NCBI RefSeq assembly: GCF_030403745.1
Contig: NZ_JAQMWP010000018.1
Location: 124,001-188,000, forward strand
Source of the DNA: Streptomyces sp. S.PB5
GTDB lineage: Bacteria > Actinomycetota > Actinomycetes > Streptomycetales > Streptomycetaceae
Reading direction: 5' to 3'
DNA: 64,000 bases
Below the pieces are notes generated by a model. It searched no databases. It was not told the DNA's origin and saw nothing but the letters and a program-made list of their open reading frames with translations. The stretch's first letter is position 1, and each line of letters opens with the position of its first letter. Shown piece by piece: positions 59,675 through 64,000 of this stretch. The position numbers and the translations under genes are program-made.

Positions 59675-60681
59675 CGGACTCGTGGCGCCCGCCGCGCGGA
59701 CGCGTGGTCTGCATCGGCGAAACCATGGCCGCCCTCGCCCCCACCCCCTCCGGGCCGCTCGCCGACGCCGACCACCTCAGCCTGTCGGTGGCGGGAGCCG
59801 AGTCCAACGTGGCGATGTACCTCGCCGATCACGGCATCGAGTCGACCTGGCTGTCGGCACTCGGCGACGACCCGCTGGGAGCCCGGGTACGCGCCGTCCT
59901 GGCCGCCGCCGGGGTCGACATCGCCCACGTGACCACCGACCCCGACCGGCCGACAGGCCTGATGCTGAAGAACCCGTCACCCGCAGGCACCCGGGTCCAC
60001 TACTACCGAAAGGGCTCAGCCGCCTCCGCCCTCGGCCCCGACCTCCTCGACCACAAGGCACTGCGCACGGCAGCCCTCGTGCACTTCACCGGCATCACAC
60101 CGGCCCTGTCCGCGTCCTGCCGCGAGCTGGTCACCCACGCTCTCGCCGTCCCCGCCGCCGAACGCCCGCACGCCATCAGCTTCGACGTCAACCACCGCGC
60201 CCAGCTCTGGCCCGAGGCCACCGCCCCGCACGTGCTGCACGACCTCGCCGACCGAGCCGACATCGTCTTCGTCGGCCTCGACGAGGCCCAGGAGCTCTGG
60301 GGTGCCCATCTGACCCCCACCGCCGTACGCGAACTCCTGCCCGCACCACGCGTCGTCGTCGTCAAGGACGGCCCCCGCGAGGCCACGGCCTTGACCCCCG
60401 CGGGCTCGGCGACGGTCCCCGCCCCACACACTCCCGTGACCGAACCGGTCGGCGCGGGCGACGCCTTCGCAGCGGGCTTCCTCACCGGCCTGCTGAGGGG
60501 TGAGCCACTGAGCCGATCCCTACGACTCGGCCACATCACAGCGGCGTCGGCCCTGAGCGTGACAGGAGACCACGGCCCACTCCCACCACATTCGACCATC
60601 GACCGGCTCCTGGACCTCACGGATGAGCAGTGGAAAAACGTGCGGGTCGCCGGTGGTGGTGTTGGGCGTGCCGACAAGTGA
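59671..60681 (+). CDS. PfkB-family 2-keto-3-deoxy sugar acid kinase
   Basis: Ribokinase-family kinase of 336 residues: VVCIGETMAALAPT opening, LSVAGAESNVAMYLADHG, SFDVNHRAQLWP, VVVKDGPREA and the catalytic Asp in VGAGDAFAAGF. By family and context it phosphorylates 2-keto-3-deoxygalactonate (or gluconate) to the 6-phosphate used by the aldolase two genes upstream. The ATG overlaps the lactonase stop codon. The last 15 residues (KNVRVAGGGVGRADK) do not look like family sequence and end in an area of SDR debris, so the natural C-terminus may have been altered. Confidence 0.9.
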   Translation: MTDSWRPPRGRVVCIGETMAALAPTPSGPLADADHLSLSVAGAESNVAMYLADHGIESTWLSALGDDPLGARVRAVLAAAGVDIAHVTTDPDRPTGLMLKNPSPAGTRVHYYRKGSAASALGPDLLDHKALRTAALVHFTGITPALSASCRELVTHALAVPAAERPHAISFDVNHRAQLWPEATAPHVLHDLADRADIVFVGLDEAQELWGAHLTPTAVRELLPAPRVVVVKDGPREATALTPAGSATVPAPHTPVTEPVGAGDAFAAGFLTGLLRGEPLSRSLRLGHITAASALSVTGDHGPLPPHSTIDRLLDLTDEQWKNVRVAGGGVGRADK

Positions 60682-60684
60682 TCG

Positions 60685-61009
60685 TGACACAGAACCACGC
60701 GCGGACGTGACCTCTCCCGAATCGGTGGCGGCGCTGGTGGACGCCGCGGTGGGCCGGTTCGGACGGATCGACGTGCTGGTCAACGACGCCCGGATATGGA
60801 GTCTCTGCCTTCTCGGACAGCCTCCGCCAGGAGGTGGCCGACGGTGGGGTCCGGGTATCGGTGATCTATCCGGCGCTCACCGCCACGGACCTGCTGCAGA
60901 AGGCGAAGGAAGCGGAGATGCCGCCCCCGTTTCGGCACATGACGCCACTGTCGGCGGACGACGTGGCCCAAGCTGTGGTGGCCGCAGTCCCGCAGGAAAG
61001 CGACGGGTA
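60685..61009 (+). pseudogene. SDR gene with central deletion
   Basis: The plus strand first reads TEPRADVTSPESVAALVDAA and FGRIDVLVNDARI, then in another frame SDSLRQEVADGGVRVSVIYPALTATDLL and LSADDVAQAVVAAVPQESDG with a stop codon. These are the beginning and end of a classical SDR. The catalytic Ser and YxxxK region and the N-terminal nucleotide motif are missing. The rest of 61010-61380 shows no gene. Confidence 0.75.
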
Positions 61010-61380
61010 GCGCTGCCGCGCATGGCGAACGCGCTGCTGCTCGGCGAGGCTCTGTCGCCTTGCATCGGCGACCTGATCGCAACCGAGTCCCGGGTCGCCC
61101 ACCACGGAGTGTTGCGTCGACCTGCCGGTCACAGCTTTTCGAGAAAGATCGAAATGCTGGTCCGTGCGCCCTGGGGTGCGTGAGCATCGAGGTGTCGGAA
61201 GCGGTTTCCGCCTGCTGAGGAGCCGCGTCTGACGGCGGTTCGTCGGAGGGGGTTCGGGTGGGGCTGTCGGGTCAGCCGTAAAGAGCGGCCATCGTGCCTG
61301 CCCTTGCCCAGGGTCCCGCCGGTCTCGGTGGGCCACCCGCTCCACGCTCGATACGTATCACTGAACAAGGAGAAACTCCC

Positions 61381-61770
61381 ATGCAGCGCAGGAGTTCACG
61401 CTTGATGAGCAAGCTCGCGACCGTAGCGGCGGCAGCGATCGTGGTGGCGGGTGGCGCGGCCGTTCCGGCTGCCGCGGCATCGGCCCAGTCGGCGGAGCAG
61501 ACCGCGGCCCAGGCCATGAACGTTCAGGCGCAGACCGTCACCACCTGGATCAACGGCAATGTGCGGATCGGGCCTTCGACTGGCTACAGCATCGCCTACA
61601 CCGTCGCGGCGAACCAGAACCTGAGCGCCGTGTGCTGGCTCGTGGGCGGTTTTGTCAACGCCAACGGCATCTACCACGACAAGTGGGTGCTCCTCTCGGA
61701 CGGCAACTACATCTGGGGCGGCCTGCTGAAGGGCAACGAGGTGGGCAACGTCTCCACGCCCTGCTTCTGA
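61381..61770 (+). CDS. Small secreted SH3-like protein
   Basis: Exported protein of 129 residues with a basic start and signal sequence (KLATVAAAAIVVAGGAAVPAAAAS). The mature part has a bacterial SH3-like pattern: VTTWINGNVRIGPSTGYSIAYTV, then VCWLVGGFVNANGIYHDKWVLL and NYIWGGLLKGNEVGNV, with two Cys (VCW and TPCF) for a likely disulfide. Such small SH3 proteins may bind cell wall. The ATG follows AAGGAG. It stands alone, with no clear partner. No function is assigned. Confidence 0.85.
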   Translation: MQRRSSRLMSKLATVAAAAIVVAGGAAVPAAAASAQSAEQTAAQAMNVQAQTVTTWINGNVRIGPSTGYSIAYTVAANQNLSAVCWLVGGFVNANGIYHDKWVLLSDGNYIWGGLLKGNEVGNVSTPCF

Positions 61771-61874
61771 CACATCCGCGGCGTGCCGCGGTACGAGACA
61801 GCGGGTACACAGATGACGGCGGCTTTGAGGGCCGCCGTCATCCAAGGTGTGCCTTTGCGGGTGTGCCGGGCTCC

Positions 61875-62560
61875 TCAGTCGCGGATGAAGCGGTCGATCC
61901 GCACTTCGGTGAGCGAGTCGAGTGCACCGAGTTGCTCGGCTGCCGCGGCGATCTGGTCGTACTCCGTCCGCAGGATGCGGATGCGGTGGGACTCGATCAC
62001 GCGCGCGAGGTCGTCCACGGCCAGTTCGGCTTCGTCGTTGCCGGGCAGCAAGGTGGTGGCCGGCCGGTAGACGCCGGTGGTGCGTCCGGCCGAAGTAGCG
62101 ATGGTGATCTCGCACTCGAGGATGCGCACCTCCACCGCGCCCAGCCGGGAGAGGAACGAGCCGTCGGGCAGACGGTGCAGGACCGGCGGCTTGCGGGAGG
62201 CGGACACCGGGCAAAGGAGACGGGACCGGGGGCGGCGACCGGCTTCAGGCAGGCATTGGAGGAGAACCCGCGGTCCAACAGCACAGTCATGCTCGGGTAC
62301 AGGGAGCGGGCCGGTCTGTTTCCGAGGCGGTCGTTCCCGCCGTCGACGGCGGCGTCCTGTTCCGCGCCGCTGCCGCGCACCCGCTGCCGGAACCACCCCT
62401 CGCGGCCGGACAAGCACATCAGGCCGCAGCGGCGGACTGAACGCCACCTTGGCGGTCGAGCCGTCGCGGAACCCGGGCGGCCAAGGTAGGACAACCCTTG
62501 GTATGCGGGCCTTGTCGTTGCTGTCGTAGATTCCGTCGGAGTCGGACGTCCGGAAGATTC
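61875..62560 (-). pseudogene. IS4-family transposase remnant
   Basis: Pieces in several minus-strand frames fit a Streptomyces IS4 transposase: SLYPSMTVLLDRGFSSNACLKPVAAPG (pattern GMxLLADRGFxS), then SASRKPPVLHRLPDGSFLSR, then VRILECEITIATSAGRTTGVYR, which corresponds to LPDGSxLSxIxxLxVRVIDAEI. The tail after TTLLPG is unrelated to IS4 (ELAVDDLARVIESHRIRILR). There are frameshifts and no start codon. Confidence 0.65.
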
Positions 62561-62976
62561 GTAAGGCCGGCGATCACCTGCGTGACGACCTTTACGGCGG
62601 GGGCCAGTGAGCCGGTATCTTTTCCGCCGATGAGACCGAAGGGCGTCGAGGCGCCGACGAGCGTGGCTATGCCCACCGCTGCGGCCCCACGATGTACTGG
62701 CCATCGATGGTCTTCAAAGTAGCGCCACGGAGTTTGCGGGAAACGTGAAGAGCCCCTCAAAACGGAACTGCTGCCCTTCGCGTTCATTTTGCTTTCACGC
62801 TCCTGACGCAAGTTACTTCGCCATCATTTCGGCGCCTGGGAATGAGCGGTGTTCGCCTTTCCAGAACATGTCTGAATTTTTGATCAGGCTTGATTCTTTC
62901 GCCCGCTGCAGGGGACAAGATCGACGCGCGGCCGTCCTTGGGCGGCCCCAACCCCCCACTCCCAGCGGAGATTTGC
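62561..62976. other. Leader region with no confident gene
   Basis: A short minus-strand frame starting at 62787 (MNAKGSSSVLRGSSRF, then AAAVGIATLVGASTPFGLIGG) could be the start of a small membrane or exported protein, but it has no normal end and runs into the IS4 remnant. The remainder is the leader of the S8 gene at 62977. Confidence 0.3.
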
Positions 62977-64000
62977 ATGCACAACAGAAGAACGGGCGGA
63001 GCCGGTAGGCGAGTTGCCCTCACCGGAACGCTCGTGCTGAGCGTTCTCGCCCTGGGCACCGTTCCCGCGACGGCCGCCCCCACCCCCGCCGCCGCAGCAG
63101 CCGACAGCGGCGGCACGCAGCGTGTCATCGTGCTGTTGCGCGACCAGCACCCGGATCTGTCCCCCCGGACGAACGCCGCCCGCCGCGACAAGGCGGTGGC
63201 CCAGGACCAGGCACCGATCCTGTCGCTGCTCAGGAACGGCGGTGCGACGCGCGTCAGGCAGTTGAGCCTGGTCAACGCCGTCGCCGCGACACTGAAGCCC
63301 TCGGAGATATCCCGGATACGCGCCGACCGGCAGGTGGCCGCCGTCGTACCCGACCTGCCGCTACCACGGCCTCGGCAGCACACCGCCACCACCGCGGCGG
63401 GCTCCTCGTCCGGCACGACCCCCGTGGCCTGTCCCAAGGACCCGAAGCACCCCATCGTCGAGCCGGAGGCCCTGTCGCTGACGAAGACCGACGCCGCTCA
63501 GAAGTCGGCCACCGGCAAGGGCGTCAAGGTCGCCTTCATGGCCGACGGAATCGACGTCGACAACCCCGAGTTCATCCGCCCCGACGGCAGCCATGTGATC
63601 ACCGACTACGAGGACTTCACCGGCGAGGGCACGAACGGGACCACCAGCGGCGGAGAGGGGTTCGGTGACGCCAGTTCCCTCGCCGCACAGGGCAGCCGGA
63701 CGTACGACCTGGCGGAACAACTGCCCTACGCCACCAAGGTGCCCAAGGGCTGCACCTTCCGCATCCGCGGCTTCGCGCCGGACGCGGAGCTGATGAGCCT
63801 GCAGGTCTTCGGCGGGAAGGCCGCCGCCCTCATGTCCGGTTTCGTCCAGGCCGTCCAGTACGCCGTCGAGCACCACGCCGACGTCATCAACCAGTCCTTC
63901 GGCTGGAATTACTACCCGGACCCGGCCACCGACCCGGTCCGGATGGCCGACCGGGCCGCCGTCGCCGCCGGTGTCACGGTCGTCGCCTCCACCGGTGACT
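62977..64000 (+). CDS. Secreted S8-like protein with non-canonical Asp/His motifs (3' end cut)
   Basis: Start of an exported subtilase-like protein; 341 residues are visible. A signal peptide (RRVALTGTLVLSVLALGTVPATA) and I9-like propeptide (QRVIVLLRDQHPDLSPR ... VNAVAATLKPSEISRI) are followed by the S8 domain at VKVAFMADGIDVDNPEF. Where most S8 enzymes have D-T/S-G it reads A-D-G, so the Asp is one residue later. Where HGTHVAG is expected it reads GDASSLAAQGS, with no His. VINQSFGWNYYPDP follows as the usual N-Q/M-S-F. The Ser motif lies outside. A related branch of actinobacterial S8-like proteins has this pattern, so it may be a non-protease or an altered triad. The ATG has CGGAG 6 nt upstream. 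Confidence 0.88.
   Translation, partial: MHNRRTGGAGRRVALTGTLVLSVLALGTVPATAAPTPAAAAADSGGTQRVIVLLRDQHPDLSPRTNAARRDKAVAQDQAPILSLLRNGGATRVRQLSLVNAVAATLKPSEISRIRADRQVAAVVPDLPLPRPRQHTATTAAGSSSGTTPVACPKDPKHPIVEPEALSLTKTDAAQKSATGKGVKVAFMADGIDVDNPEFIRPDGSHVITDYEDFTGEGTNGTTSGGEGFGDASSLAAQGSRTYDLAEQLPYATKVPKGCTFRIRGFAPDAELMSLQVFGGKAAALMSGFVQAVQYAVEHHADVINQSFGWNYYPDPATDPVRMADRAAVAAGVTVVASTGD

Overview
The window looks like chromosome from a Streptomyces or a close actinomycete. It is very GC-rich with G/C in third codon positions, uses many GTG starts, chains genes through ATGA/GTGA/TGATG overlaps, and carries typical Streptomyces families (SARP/NB-ARC-TPR and WD40 STAND ATPases, several large secreted subtilases, RICIN-tailed glycosidases, LtrA, DUF998). 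Decayed transposases of at least five families (IS5, ISL3, IS256, IS30, IS4), an integrase tail and several half-deleted genes suggest an accessory stretch such as a chromosome arm. That location is inference. I see no rRNA, tRNA, CRISPR array, intact prophage or large biosynthetic cluster.

1-8.3 kb: a LuxR-type response regulator, then a leftward chain GT2-GtrA glycosyltransferase, GT39 glycosyltransferase, OmpR-type regulator and histidine kinase. A GT87/Gpi18-like transferase and a DedA protein diverge from it. This is probably a cell-envelope glycan locus with its own sensor. 8.5-24.5 kb: an ankyrin protein, LtrA, two large secreted S8 peptidases (one behind a perfect 14-bp CebR-type palindrome), a TrmB/LuxR regulator, a small secreted protein resembling aerolysin-type toxins, and an NB-ARC/TPR STAND protein. 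24.9-31 kb: an ArsR-SRPBCC-RibD operon with a recognisable promoter, a 14-blade WD40 STAND protein, and a secreted I36/crystallin-like protein. 31-45.4 kb: small redox and regulator modules (DoxX plus broken cupin with LysR; NmrA-like with TetR; AKR-DUF998-reductase with TetR; NAD epimerase/MFS with LysR) separated by IS debris.

45.5-60.7 kb is the most coherent system: an alpha-galactoside to galactose catabolic locus. A broken GH30-RICIN glycosidase and a secreted GH27 alpha-galactosidase lie on the minus strand. On the plus strand, apparently in one operon, lie a CUT1 ABC importer without ATPase, a cytoplasmic GH36 alpha-galactosidase, an SDR (candidate galactose dehydrogenase), a FadR-type GntR regulator, a DgoD-like galactonate dehydratase, a mutarotase-like protein, a KDPGal-type aldolase, an SMP-30 lactonase and a PfkB sugar-acid kinase. 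Together these would be a complete De Ley-Doudoroff route: galactose to galactonolactone to galactonate to KDGal to KDPGal to pyruvate plus glyceraldehyde-3-phosphate. No Leloir genes are present here. Three copies of one AT-rich motif ending in a TTGAC -35 box lie in the divergent region and probably co-regulate both arms.

60.7-64 kb: a deleted SDR, a small secreted SH3-like protein, an IS4 remnant, and the start of a third S8-like protein whose Asp and His motifs are not canonical and which runs off the right edge.
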